From NCBI GenBank assembly GCA_910588965.1, contig CAJUSO010000002.1, positions 75,340-139,339 on the forward strand: a DNA stretch of 64,000 nucleotides. The letters are read 5' to 3'. A program made the translations under genes and the position numbers. A model generated the notes under the pieces. The model saw only the letters and a program-made list of their open reading frames with translations. It made no database searches and had not been told where the DNA came from. The DNA comes from an uncultured Lachnospiraceae bacterium (GTDB taxonomy: Bacteria > Bacillota > Clostridia > Lachnospirales > Lachnospiraceae). Shown one piece after another: positions 10,165-18,869 of this stretch. Every line of letters starts with the position of its first letter. The stretch's first letter is position 1.

Positions 10165-11286
10165 TTAGATCCCGCACTCGTCGATATCTGCCTGTGTGAT
10201 TGTACCAGCCTCAAGGCCTTTCTCTTCCAGGATGATTTCCTTCTGCTCTAAAGCCTCGCCTTTCTCCAGCTTCTCGATAACTTCGTTAATGTATTTTGCC
10301 TGGTATGGGTTACACTGGCCATCATAGTTCCATCTTCCAGCCATAACCTCTTCCAGAGCCCATGTATTGCAGTCAAAGCCCATGATGACTACATCGCCGT
10401 CAACACCGTGGGAAATATTAGCTGCATCAAGAGCTGCCACTGCGCCCTTAGCCATATCGTCGTTCTCTGCATAAATTACATTGAACTTCTCACCGCTGTC
10501 GATAACGGACTGTACAATCTGCTGAGCCTTCTCTGCATTCCACTCACCAGTCTGCTGTGCAACAAGCTTCCATCCCTTAGAAGCAACTGCTTCCTCAAGA
10601 GCGCCGGAACGTCCCTGCTGTGCTGCCGTACCCATCTGGCCCTGGATATGGATGATGTTGTACTCTTCAAGGCCCTGGCCCTCTAACCAATCAACTGCCC
10701 TCTGGCCTTCTGCAGGCATGTCGGAAACGATGGATGCCTCATAAAGGTCTTCGCTTGCGTCAATGGTACGGTCAAATAAGATAACCCTTGTACCCTGTGC
10801 CTGCGCATCCTGAAGCACTGGCTCCCATCCAGCTGTATCTGCTGCGGAAAGAAGAAGGTAATCCACACCATTCTGGATCATCTGCTGTGCTGCTGTAATC
10901 TGCTCGTCATTCTTCAGGCTGTATGCGAAGGATGCCTCATAGCCGTTCTCTTCCGTGAACATTTCCTTCAGATCCCTGTCGTTTGCCGTACGGTAACCGG
11001 ACTCGTTCGGGTCATTGTTGATAATGCCGACTTTAATCAGTTCGCCATCCCCTGATGCTTCTGGTGCGTCTGCTGTATCATCTGCTTCCGGTGCATCTGT
11101 TGCATCATCTGCTTCCGGTGCATCTGCTGTATCATCTGCTTCCGGTGCGTCTGCTGTATCATCTGCTGCTGGTGCGTCTGCGTTTGTGTCACCTGTGGAT
11201 GCCGGCTCATTGCCGCCCCCACAGCCTACTACTCCTACTGCTACTACTGCTACTGCAAGAAATGCTGCTAACTTCTTTCTTAACAT
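10165..11286 (-). CDS. Sugar-binding lipoprotein of the ABC importer (YtfQ-like)
   Basis: A 373-residue substrate-binding protein. It begins at the ATG at 11286 (AAGGGAGGACA upstream), with a lipoprotein signal peptide ending in a lipobox at VVGC. An acidic linker of 9-residue repeats (DDTADAPEA type) follows, then a Peripla_BP_4 sugar-binding fold beginning at IKVGIINNDPNES. Sequence features such as FDRTIDA and DCNTW, and its position ahead of a double ATPase and two permeases, fit the YtfQ group that binds furanose sugars. Lipid anchoring outside the membrane is expected for a Gram-positive cell. The linker is encoded by near-perfect 27-bp tandem repeats. Confidence 0.9.
   Translation of the reverse strand: MLRKKLAAFLAVAVVAVGVVGCGGGNEPASTGDTNADAPAADDTADAPEADDTADAPEADDATDAPEADDTADAPEASGDGELIKVGIINNDPNESGYRTANDRDLKEMFTEENGYEASFAYSLKNDEQITAAQQMIQNGVDYLLLSAADTAGWEPVLQDAQAQGTRVILFDRTIDASEDLYEASIVSDMPAEGQRAVDWLEGQGLEEYNIIHIQGQMGTAAQQGRSGALEEAVASKGWKLVAQQTGEWNAEKAQQIVQSVIDSGEKFNVIYAENDDMAKGAVAALDAANISHGVDGDVVIMGFDCNTWALEEVMAGRWNYDGQCNPYQAKYINEVIEKLEKGEALEQKEIILEEKGLEAGTITQADIDECGI
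11063..11170 (-). repeat. 27-bp tandem repeats encoding the lipoprotein linker
   Basis: Four full copies of a 27-bp unit (starting at 11063, 11090, 11117 and 11144), with only a few substitutions and a decayed fifth copy after 11171. Each encodes about nine residues rich in Asp, Ala, Thr, Glu and Pro. The unit keeps the frame, so copy-number change would lengthen or shorten the tether between membrane and binding domain. Confidence 0.9.
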
Positions 11287-11339
11287 AATAAAATGTCCTC
11301 CCTTTCTAAATTCCGGCACAATCGCCGCTTGCACCTCCT

Positions 11340-11368
11340 ATTTTAGTTTTTTATCGGCTTTTCGTCAA
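11340..11368 (-). promoter_or_regulatory. Promoter of the sugar ABC operon
   Basis: On the minus strand, TTGACG (11363-11368) and TAAAAT (11340-11345) are spaced by 17 bases, a good sigma-A match, about 50 bases before the binding-protein ATG. Confidence 0.65.
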
Positions 11369-11399
11369 CAATAATTTCCCTTACGGTTTTAGGTTTGTC

Positions 11400-11700
11400 G
11401 CTATAACCAATATAAGTTCAAATAATTTATCCTACTTTTAATACAAGTTGTTTATTTTTTTACATTTTTTTAATATGCTTTTACATTTTTTTATTATTTT
11501 ACTAAATAATTTGAAAAATTATCCTAAAATTAACCCTTGTATTTCCTATTTTTTTTGTCACTTTTTCTTGTTTACATTCCTATTATTGATTTTTCAACTG
11601 TATTTGTTAAATATTTTATGTAATAAAATCCAAATTTATGATTGGAAAAATTACATCCTGTACAGTTTTTTGTATTTTTTTATTATTTTAGGCAAGGCAA
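11400..11700. other. Very AT-rich divergent intergenic region
   Basis: About 300 bases, overwhelmingly A and T, between the ABC operon promoter and the divergent AraR-type regulator gene. It holds poly-T tracts and a CTGTACAG palindrome near 11654. I see no convincing gene: the only open frame is low-complexity Phe/Leu/Ile. It most likely holds regulator and catabolite-control sites for both directions. Confidence 0.6.
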
Positions 11701-11818
11701 GGTGACAGTATGGAAGAAATATGCTACACTTTCCATAGTTCCCGATACGGAAACGGATATCCGGGGCGGCGCCATAGGCAGGCAGCCTCGGGGATAGCAG
11801 CAGAAAGGAGATTTGCAG

Positions 11819-12910
11819 ATGGCGGCAAAATATATACGGCTTGCCAAGATATTAAAGGATCTGCTCCTGCAGAATGTAGGGAATGGGGTGTACAAGCTTC
11901 CCTCAGAAAATGTATTATGCGGGCAGTACCATGTGAGCAGGCAGACGGTACGGGCAGCATTGCGGCTGCTGGCAGAAGAAGGGCTGATTGAGACGCGGCA
12001 GGGGAGCGGCTCCTTTTCCACAGGCTTGGGGGCTAAAGCAAATACGGTAGCTATTATCGTAAACAATGCAGAGGAATATACCACGCCTGCGCTTTTGGCG
12101 GACATCAAATCTTTTTTACGGAAAAAGGGATATTCCGCCAAGGTCTATTCCACCTATGCAAGGATTGCGCGGGAAAGGGAACTGCTGCTGGGGCTGACGG
12201 ACGGGGCTGTCCGAGGGGTAATTACGGAAGGGACGAAGACGGCCCTGCCCAACCCAAACCTGGATCTATATGCGCAGCTTATGGAAAAAGGGGTATCCGT
12301 CCTGTTTGTGGGCGGGAACTACCCCGCTTTTACTTCCTCTGTCTATGTGAAGGATGATAATTATTACGGCGGTTACCTGCTTACACAGCACCTGGCGCAG
12401 CAGGGGCATACCCATATCGCCGGGATTTTCCTTATTGACGATATACGGGGGCTAGAGAGGTATGGGGGCTATGTGGCTGCCTTGCGGGATTTCGGCATCC
12501 CTGTTGCTGATGAATTGGTAGCTTGGTACACCACCGCATTGCTGGAGGCCCTGGAAACACGTTCAGACACCGGCTTCCTGACAGCCTTCCTGCGCCGGAC
12601 CAAAGGCATGTGCTCCGCTGTCATATGCCAGAATGACGAAATTGCCTATTGGCTGATCAAGGAACTGCACTATGCTGGCGTACGGGTCCCGGAGGACATC
12701 TCTGTAGCCTCTTTTGACAACAGCTATATGAGCGACCTGGATTCCATCCGGATTACCACGCTATCCCACAAAATCCATGAAATGGGGTCTTTGGCGGCAT
12801 CCATGCTGCTGCGGATGGTACAAGGGGAGGCCGTGTCCTCCGAGGAACTCCCCTGGCAGCTCATCCCCAAGGGGAGCGATGCGCCCTTCCCCCTGCCGCC
12901 TTCCCCCTAA
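11819..12910 (+). CDS. GntR-LacI fusion transcription regulator (AraR-type)
   Basis: 363 residues from the ATG at 11819 (AAAGGAG eight bases upstream; a TTG two codons earlier is less likely). An N-terminal GntR-type winged helix (about 5-75, with SRQTVRAALRLL and a GSGSF wing) is joined to a LacI/periplasmic-binding-like effector domain (about 80-345). This is the architecture of AraR, the arabinose repressor of Bacilli. It is divergent from the ABC operon and so probably controls it, with a sugar or sugar phosphate as inducer. The target sugar is an inference. Its stop codon overlaps the stop of the convergent response-regulator gene. Confidence 0.88.
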   Translation: MAAKYIRLAKILKDLLLQNVGNGVYKLPSENVLCGQYHVSRQTVRAALRLLAEEGLIETRQGSGSFSTGLGAKANTVAIIVNNAEEYTTPALLADIKSFLRKKGYSAKVYSTYARIARERELLLGLTDGAVRGVITEGTKTALPNPNLDLYAQLMEKGVSVLFVGGNYPAFTSSVYVKDDNYYGGYLLTQHLAQQGHTHIAGIFLIDDIRGLERYGGYVAALRDFGIPVADELVAWYTTALLEALETRSDTGFLTAFLRRTKGMCSAVICQNDEIAYWLIKELHYAGVRVPEDISVASFDNSYMSDLDSIRITTLSHKIHEMGSLAASMLLRMVQGEAVSSEELPWQLIPKGSDAPFPLPPSP

Positions 12911-14535
12911 TGCAATGCTTTTGTGCCGCTTCTGTATTCCTTTGGGGTGCAGCCCTGGGTTTTCTTAAACACAAAGCTGAAGTAATGGGGATCCTTAAAC
13001 CCTACCTCAGCCGCAATATCCCCGGAATTGCGCTCTGTCTGGCGCAGGAGGCGCTTGGCCTTTTCCATACGCTTTTTGGTCACGTACTCCGTAAATGTCA
13101 TCCCCATCTCCTGGCGGAACATGGCGCTGAAATAATTAGGGCTGACTTCTGCGGCATTTGCCGCCTCATTGAGCGATATGCCTTCCTTGGCATAATTATC
13201 CTCAATATAGCCCACCGCTTTTTGGATGAGGCGTTTGCCGCGGCTTTCCATGGACAAGGCTGACAGCTGTATGGCACGGTGCATCAGTTCCTGCATATAA
13301 GGCCGCATTTCCTTTACGGTCAGCGTCAAAGCCTGCATCTTTTCTGTATAGGTATTTTCCAGCAAATCCTGGGGACTGTAGCCCAGCTTCTCCACAAAGC
13401 TGATAGCTGTAAAACGGATGCTCAGCACCAGATAGTCCCGGAAAATCCTGGAATGCAGGGCCTGCCCCTGGCTTTCCAGGTAAGCGTCCACAAAATCCTC
13501 CACTTCTTCCTCCTGCCCACGCAGGAGGAATTTACGGATAATCTCTGGGTTTGTCTGGGCAATGACTACGCCTTCCAGGGTCCCCTCCCCTTCCCCTTTG
13601 GGCACCAGGTTCTCCGGCTCCATGGTCAGGATATGCTGCTCCGGCTTCAGGAAGCGGTAAGACATCATATGGTTTACTTTATTGTAAACCTGGGGCAGGA
13701 GGCTTAAGCGCCCCACAGGCTCCCCCAAAGCGCAGCACCATTCCATTTCCGCGTCATGGCCAGAGCAGATGCGGAGAATGCCCTCCTGGCATCTGGCCTT
13801 CAGTTCCTCCATCTGTTCCACGTCCCCTTTCATCAAAATCCCATAGGTATGGATGCTCCACCGGAAAATCAGATATTCTGGGAAACGCTGGAAATACCGC
13901 ATCAGTTCCTCCCGCTTGCCGGCCAGGAGGCGGGAATCCCACACGCCCCCCGCCTCTTTCTGTTTTTCACGTAGGCTGACCATCGCAAGGTTATAGCTGG
14001 CGGCATTCATCTCCAGGGAATATTTCTGGGCTCCCTCATAAATTTCCTGCACGGTCAGCTGCCCTTCAAACACCTTCTCAAAAAAATTCCTCTTGGAGAA
14101 CTGCTGGTATTCCTGCAGCTCTTCCCTCAATTTCTCCAGGCCGTCCTCCCTGGCCTGCTCCTCTTCCAGTTTTTTGCGTATCTCTTGTAAGGCTTTTTGC
14201 ATGGCGATGCGGTTAACAGGCTTTAACAGATATTGGTCCACCCCGATTTGGATGGCCTGCCTTGCGTATTCAAAATCGCCATGGCCGCTGATGATGATGA
14301 TTTTCATCTGCGGGTATTCTTGTTTTACGATTTTAGAAAGAGCCAGGCCGTCCATAAAAGGCATGGCAATGTCCGTCACCAAAAGATCCGGGCATAGCTT
14401 GCGTATCAGCGGCAAGGCCATCTCCCCGTCGCCTGCCTCCCCCACAAGCTGGAACCCGTGCTGCTGCCACATGATGCTGTCGCGCAGGCTGTCCCTTGCA
14501 CTGCTTTCGTCATCCACAAGAAATAGTTTGAACAT
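12907..14535 (-). CDS. YesN-type response regulator with AraC DNA-binding domain
   Basis: 542 residues from the ATG at 14535 (GGGAGGAAGGG upstream). A receiver domain at 1-120 has the acidic pair DDE near the start, the phospho-acceptor Asp in LLVTDIAMP and Lys in LLKPVN. A long middle region follows, then two AraC-type helix-turn-helices at the end (SPNYFSAMFRQ and DPHYFSFVFKK). Such regulators normally pair with a YesM-type sensor kinase and control carbohydrate ABC systems; no kinase gene lies in the window. It is convergent with the AraR-type gene, sharing the four bases CTAA at 12907-12910, and may tune the same sugar locus. Confidence 0.9.
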   Translation of the reverse strand: MFKLFLVDDESSARDSLRDSIMWQQHGFQLVGEAGDGEMALPLIRKLCPDLLVTDIAMPFMDGLALSKIVKQEYPQMKIIIISGHGDFEYARQAIQIGVDQYLLKPVNRIAMQKALQEIRKKLEEEQAREDGLEKLREELQEYQQFSKRNFFEKVFEGQLTVQEIYEGAQKYSLEMNAASYNLAMVSLREKQKEAGGVWDSRLLAGKREELMRYFQRFPEYLIFRWSIHTYGILMKGDVEQMEELKARCQEGILRICSGHDAEMEWCCALGEPVGRLSLLPQVYNKVNHMMSYRFLKPEQHILTMEPENLVPKGEGEGTLEGVVIAQTNPEIIRKFLLRGQEEEVEDFVDAYLESQGQALHSRIFRDYLVLSIRFTAISFVEKLGYSPQDLLENTYTEKMQALTLTVKEMRPYMQELMHRAIQLSALSMESRGKRLIQKAVGYIEDNYAKEGISLNEAANAAEVSPNYFSAMFRQEMGMTFTEYVTKKRMEKAKRLLRQTERNSGDIAAEVGFKDPHYFSFVFKKTQGCTPKEYRSGTKALH

Positions 14536-14586
14536 TTCCCTTCCTCCCTGGTATGGCTGCAAGGTTATGTAAGAAGCAGGTACCTC

Positions 14587-15198
14587 CTAGATTGCCTCTA
14601 TCCGTTTGCGCAGTTCCAAAACCTTGCTGTCTATCTGCTCTATCGCATTGGCATACTGCTTCAGTTCCCTGCCAATGTTCTTTGCTTCCCGGTGCTCCTT
14701 TTTATACTGCAGCTGGTAATCCAGCCCCGCCCAATAATCCATGGCGCCCGTCCGCAGCTGCACTTCTATCTTAATCCATTGGGCATCCTCCTGGAAGGAA
14801 ACCGGAACCCAAAAAATCAGGTGCATGCTACGGTAACCGCTCTTTTTGGGGTTCTTGATATAATCCTTCTCTTTTATAAGGCGTAAATCCTTCTGTGCCC
14901 GCAGCATCTCCGCAATCCGGTATAAATCATCCGTATAGGTACAGACGGCACGGACGCCCACCAGGTCGTTGATGTTTTCCTCCATAGCCCCTATGGACTC
15001 TTCCAAGCCTTTCCGCCGGAGTTTCAGCGCAATGCTCTCATAGGACTTGATCCTGCTGGAAAAGCTGTGGATTACCTTCCGCTTGCAGCGTACGCCCAGT
15101 TCCGCATTAATCATCTTTAGCTTGGCATCCATAAGGCTAATGCCGCACTCACATTGTACTATAAATTCATCTTGTTGCAAATAATTCTTTAAATCCAT
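14587..15198 (-). CDS. Small alarmone synthetase, (p)ppGpp synthetase family
   Basis: 203 residues from the ATG at 15198, which has GGAGGAAAAA directly upstream; the frame is open for another 49 codons but no good start signal lies there. It matches the single-domain RelA_SpoT synthetase fold: a basic N-terminal helix region, then VGVRAVCTYTDD (nucleotide-binding strand), KNPKKSGYRSMHL (the conserved YRSxH region) and IEVQLRT followed by MDYWAGLDYQL. It lacks hydrolase, TGS and ACT domains, so it is of the RelP/RelQ class. Such proteins make pppGpp or ppGpp from ATP and GTP/GDP under stress. It stands alone between the YesN gene and a divergent MocR gene. Confidence 0.9.
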   Translation of the reverse strand: MDLKNYLQQDEFIVQCECGISLMDAKLKMINAELGVRCKRKVIHSFSSRIKSYESIALKLRRKGLEESIGAMEENINDLVGVRAVCTYTDDLYRIAEMLRAQKDLRLIKEKDYIKNPKKSGYRSMHLIFWVPVSFQEDAQWIKIEVQLRTGAMDYWAGLDYQLQYKKEHREAKNIGRELKQYANAIEQIDSKVLELRKRIEAI

Positions 15199-15467
15199 TT
15201 TTTCCTCCAAAAATTGTATCCCTTTGTGTAACAGCCCAGATACCTCCACTGTTACCCCTTTTTCCCTGTTATTATTATATCCCGACAGCCTGATTACATT
15301 TCCAACATATTTTTCCACTAAAAAATCGGCGCAGAAAATAACCATAGCAAATTTCCTTTAAAAATCCTGTCGAAAAAAAGGGGGAGGTTTACAAATTAAT
15401 CCCTTTTGGCTATAATGTATAAAATAAAACCGCAAGGCTTTTTGTTACGACGGGCACGGAGGCAGAT

Positions 15468-16991
15468 ATGCTTACTTATTCTTTTTCAGAGAAAGGCTCA
15501 GAGAGCTTATACGAATATCTTTACCGATGCATCAAGCAGGATATTATGGAAGGCGCCCTAGCCCCTGGTGACCGGCTGCCTTCCAAGCGCAGCTTCGCCA
15601 AACACCTGAATGTCAGCACGATTACCATTGAAAACGCCTACGCCCAGCTTCTGGCGGAAGGCTACATTTATTCCATCCCCAAAAAAGGCTATTATACGGC
15701 CGACATTTCCTGGGAAACGCCAACAGGCGGCCTGCTCCCTGCTCCCCGGGAAACGCCAACAGACAGGCTGCTCCCTGCTTCCTGGGAAATGCCAACGGGC
15801 GGCCTGCTCCCTGCTCCTGTGGATGTAAACGGATCCTTTTCCCCAAAAAGCAGCCAGCCAGGCGGCCTTCTTTGCCCAGGGCAGCAGAAAGAGGCCTATT
15901 TTGCAGACTTCACCAGCAGCCAGACCCACCCGGACACCTTCCCTTTCTCCATTTGGGCAAAACTGATGCGGGAGGTGATTGGGGACAGCCGTGCAGCATT
16001 GATGGAGAACCCTCCCAGCGGCGGGATCCTGCCCCTGCGGCAGGAAATTTCCAAATACCTGCGGCAGTTCCGGGGGATGGACGCGGCTCCGGAACAGATT
16101 GTAGTGGGGGCTGGGACCGAATACCTCTACGGGCTGCTGATACAGCTCTTAGGGCATGAGAAAATCTATGGGGTGGAAGACCCAGGATACCAGAAGGTGT
16201 CGGCCATAATCAAGGGATGCCATGCGCCTTGTTGCCATATCCCCCTGGATGGGCAGGGAATCCGCATAGGATCCCTGGAAAAATCGGGGGCGGAGGTTGT
16301 GCACATCTCCCCTTCCCACCATTTCCCTACGGGGATTATCATGCCCGCCAGCCGCCGGTTCCAGCTCTTGGGATGGGCAGCCAGGGAAGGGCAGCGGTAT
16401 ATTATCGAGGATGACTATGACAGTGAATTCCGATTCATGGGCCGGCCTATCCCCGCCTTACAGAGCATTGATTCCATGGGGAAGGTCATTTATATGAATA
16501 CCTTTGCCAAGACCTTAGCATCTACCATCCGCATCAGTTACATGGTACTGCCTTGGCATCTGGTGGAACGGTTTTACCAGGAAATGGGCTTCTATGCCTG
16601 CACTGTGTCCAATTTTGAGCAGTATACCCTGACGCGGTTCCTGCAGGGCGGGCACTTCGAGCGGCACATCAACCGTATGCGCAATTTTTACCACAGACAG
16701 CGGGATCTGCTGCTGGGATACCTGAAAGGCAGCCCGCTGTCTTCCCGTATTACCATCACCGAAGAAGACGCCGGGCTGCATTTCCTGATGCAGGTGGACA
16801 CTGCCGCCTCCAACGGGGACATAATGCAGCGTGCCAAGGCACAGGGGCTTTGCCTCTCCTCCCTGTCCCAATATTACCACAACGGCTGCCCGCCTAAGGC
16901 GCATACCTTCCTGATGAACTACGCTTCCATCCCGCCCGGGCATATGCAGGAAGCCATTTCCAGGCTCTGCCGTGTCTTTGAAGGGATATAA
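15468..16991 (+). CDS. MocR/PdxR-type regulator: GntR helix-turn-helix fused to aminotransferase fold
   Basis: 507 residues with GGAGG six bases before the ATG. The N-terminal GntR winged helix (about 10-75, with RLPSKRSFAKHLNVS) is tied by a repetitive linker to a class I aminotransferase-like domain (about 140-500). The PLP site is intact: EDDYDSEFR, and the Schiff-base Lys in TFAKTLASTIR. MocR proteins sense PLP or amino-acid derivatives and regulate neighbouring metabolic genes. No obvious PLP-synthesis target lies adjacent. The linker contains three 36-bp tandem repeats. It is convergent with the DUF1015 gene, five bases apart. Confidence 0.92.
   Translation: MLTYSFSEKGSESLYEYLYRCIKQDIMEGALAPGDRLPSKRSFAKHLNVSTITIENAYAQLLAEGYIYSIPKKGYYTADISWETPTGGLLPAPRETPTDRLLPASWEMPTGGLLPAPVDVNGSFSPKSSQPGGLLCPGQQKEAYFADFTSSQTHPDTFPFSIWAKLMREVIGDSRAALMENPPSGGILPLRQEISKYLRQFRGMDAAPEQIVVGAGTEYLYGLLIQLLGHEKIYGVEDPGYQKVSAIIKGCHAPCCHIPLDGQGIRIGSLEKSGAEVVHISPSHHFPTGIIMPASRRFQLLGWAAREGQRYIIEDDYDSEFRFMGRPIPALQSIDSMGKVIYMNTFAKTLASTIRISYMVLPWHLVERFYQEMGFYACTVSNFEQYTLTRFLQGGHFERHINRMRNFYHRQRDLLLGYLKGSPLSSRITITEEDAGLHFLMQVDTAASNGDIMQRAKAQGLCLSSLSQYYHNGCPPKAHTFLMNYASIPPGHMQEAISRLCRVFEGI
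15710..15817 (+). repeat. Three 36-bp tandem repeats in the MocR linker
   Basis: Units at 15710-15745, 15746-15781 and 15782-15817, about 85-95 percent alike. Each encodes twelve residues of the type ETPTGGLLPAPR in the interdomain linker. The repeats keep the frame. Confidence 0.92.
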
Positions 16992-16996
16992 GGATC

Positions 16997-18235
16997 CTAA
17001 TCCAAGGCATGGATGAAAAGGCCGCTGCGGAGCTTAGGCTCAAACCAGGTGGATTTTGGGGGCATCAGCATGCCTGCATCCGCTACGGCAAAAAGTTCAT
17101 GGATAGAAGTGGGGTACATGGCAAATGCTACGGCGCAGTCTGCCTTGCACCTGCGTTCCAGTTCCCCCAGGCCGCGTATGCCGCCCACAAAATCAATACG
17201 GCTGTCTGTTTTAGGGTCTAAAATCTGCAAAACAGGCGCCAACAGCTTCTCCTGCAGGATGGAGACATCCAGGCTTTCCACCGGCCCATCCGGGATATCT
17301 CCCGGCCGGATGGCACAGCGGTACCATTTTCCCTGGAGGTACATGGAAAATACGCCCTTCTTTTCAGGCTTAACCGGTTCTGCCCCCTGCAAAGCCACCT
17401 CAAAGGCCTGGGATACCTTTGCCAGGAACCCTTCCGGGGTTAAGCCGTTCAGGTCCTTCACGACCCGGTTATAATCCATAATCATCAGCTCCTCGTCCGG
17501 GAACAGCACAGACAGGAAATAATGAAACTCCTCTTCCCCTGTATAACCTGGATGGGCCTCCCTGCGTTCCTGCCCTACCCTTACAGCCGAGGCTGCGCGG
17601 TGGTGGCCGTCTGCAATATAAATTTCCCCTACTTGGGCAAAGGCCTCTTCTATCCCCCCTATCTGGCCATCCCCAGAGATAGCCCATACCCTATGGCGGA
17701 TACCGTCTTCTGCTACAAAATCATAGAGCGGCTCTTGCTGCTTTACAGAACCCACAACCGCATTAATGGCCTGGTTGGCACGGTATGCCAAAAATATGGG
17801 GCCTGTCTGGGCATTGCAGGCGTCTACGTGGCGGATACGGTCCGCCTCCTTTTCTGCCCTGGTGTTTTCATGTTTTTTGATGACCCCCCGCTCATAATCA
17901 TCAATGGAAGCACAGGCAGCTATGCCTGTCTGGACCCTGCCGTCCATGGTAAGTTCATAAATATAATAGCATTTTTGCTTATCCTGGATAAAAGACCCAT
18001 CCTCCACCATTTCCCAGAGCACGTCATGGGCTTTCTGGTAGACTTCCGGCGCATAAGTGTCCACATCATCTCCCAGCAGCGTCTCAGCACGGTCTATCTT
18101 CAGGAAGCTTTCCGGATTCTTCCTGACAGCTTCCTTGGCTTCTTCCCGGTTGTATACGTCATATGGGAGGGCAGCTATTTTTGCAGCCTTCTCCCTGCTC
18201 GGCCGAATGGCGCAAAAAGGTTTGATAATTGCCAT
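16997..18235 (-). CDS. DUF1015 family protein
   Basis: 412 residues, with AGAGGAAAGAGG upstream of the ATG. The DUF1015 hallmark regions are visible: the N-terminal IAALPYDVYNREEA, the central YIADGHHRAASA (a conserved Gly-His-His-Arg motif) and a DFVGGIRG segment near the end. The family is widespread in Clostridia, often beside D-3-phosphoglycerate dehydrogenase or phosphoserine aminotransferase genes, but its biochemical role is not established. Here it lies downstream of rplL, where rpoB would be expected. Confidence 0.9.
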   Translation of the reverse strand: MAIIKPFCAIRPSREKAAKIAALPYDVYNREEAKEAVRKNPESFLKIDRAETLLGDDVDTYAPEVYQKAHDVLWEMVEDGSFIQDKQKCYYIYELTMDGRVQTGIAACASIDDYERGVIKKHENTRAEKEADRIRHVDACNAQTGPIFLAYRANQAINAVVGSVKQQEPLYDFVAEDGIRHRVWAISGDGQIGGIEEAFAQVGEIYIADGHHRAASAVRVGQERREAHPGYTGEEEFHYFLSVLFPDEELMIMDYNRVVKDLNGLTPEGFLAKVSQAFEVALQGAEPVKPEKKGVFSMYLQGKWYRCAIRPGDIPDGPVESLDVSILQEKLLAPVLQILDPKTDSRIDFVGGIRGLGELERRCKADCAVAFAMYPTSIHELFAVADAGMLMPPKSTWFEPKLRSGLFIHALD

Positions 18236-18343
18236 GATAATACCTCTTTCCTCTCAATAATAGCAACAGCAGCCCCACCCCAAGGCTGTCCCTGGGAAAT
18301 GGAGCTGCTTCCTTACATAATTCCTGCATGAAACCTTAACGGA

Positions 18344-18721
18344 TTATTTTAAAGTTACCTTAGCGCCTTCTGCCTCTAACTTAGCCTTGATATCCTCAGC
18401 CTCAGCCTTCTCTGCGCCTTCTTTTACCATCTTCGGTGCGCCGTCAACCAGTTCTTTTGCTTCCTTCAAGCCTAAGCCGGTTACTTCGCGGACAACCTTG
18501 ATAACCTTAACCTTGTTCGGGCCAATCTCTGTCAGCTCTACGTTGAAGTCTGTCTTCTCTTCCTCAGCTGCGCCGCCGTCTCCGCCTGCTGCTGCCACTA
18601 CAACGCCTGCTGCTGCAGATACGCCAAACTCTTCCTCACATGCCTTTACCAGATCATTCAGCTCTAATACGGTTAACTCTTTAATTGCCTCGATAAATTC
18701 TTCCGTTGTCAATTTTGCCAT
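18344..18721 (-). CDS. rplL: 50S ribosomal protein L7/L12
   Basis: 125 residues from the ATG at 18721 with GGAGGAAAATAAC upstream; the longer open frame reaching back into rplJ is not used. It has the N-terminal dimerisation helix (TTEEFIEAIKELTVLELNDLV), an Ala/Gly-rich hinge, and the C-terminal factor-binding domain with EKTDFNVEL and GLGLKEAKELV. It forms the flexible stalk that recruits translation GTPases, bound to L10, which is encoded directly upstream. Confidence 0.97.
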   Translation of the reverse strand: MAKLTTEEFIEAIKELTVLELNDLVKACEEEFGVSAAAGVVVAAAGGDGGAAEEEKTDFNVELTEIGPNKVKVIKVVREVTGLGLKEAKELVDGAPKMVKEGAEKAEAEDIKAKLEAEGAKVTLK

Positions 18722-18869
18722 TGTTATTTTCCTCCATAAATATTTATAAATTAATTTGATTATGGTAACGATTCCATATTTTCCAGCGCCCATATCCCTG
18801 GCGCCGAAATCCCTGCCATGCCCCTGTGCCTCTGCTAAAGCATCCCGCACAGGCTGTAAGGCTGGATCC

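Noticed and set aside
11448..11705. Plus-strand frame of 85 codons, Phe/Leu/Ile-rich
   Set aside because: Low-complexity product of an AT-rich stretch with no ribosome-binding site.
11063..15817. Tandem repeats considered as CRISPR
   Set aside because: Repeats are directly adjacent with no unique spacers, stay in frame inside genes, and no cas gene is present. No CRISPR array was seen in the window.
15558..15929. Minus-strand frame with Gly-Ser-Arg-Glu-Gln repeats
   Set aside because: Created by the three 36-bp repeats of the MocR linker read backwards.
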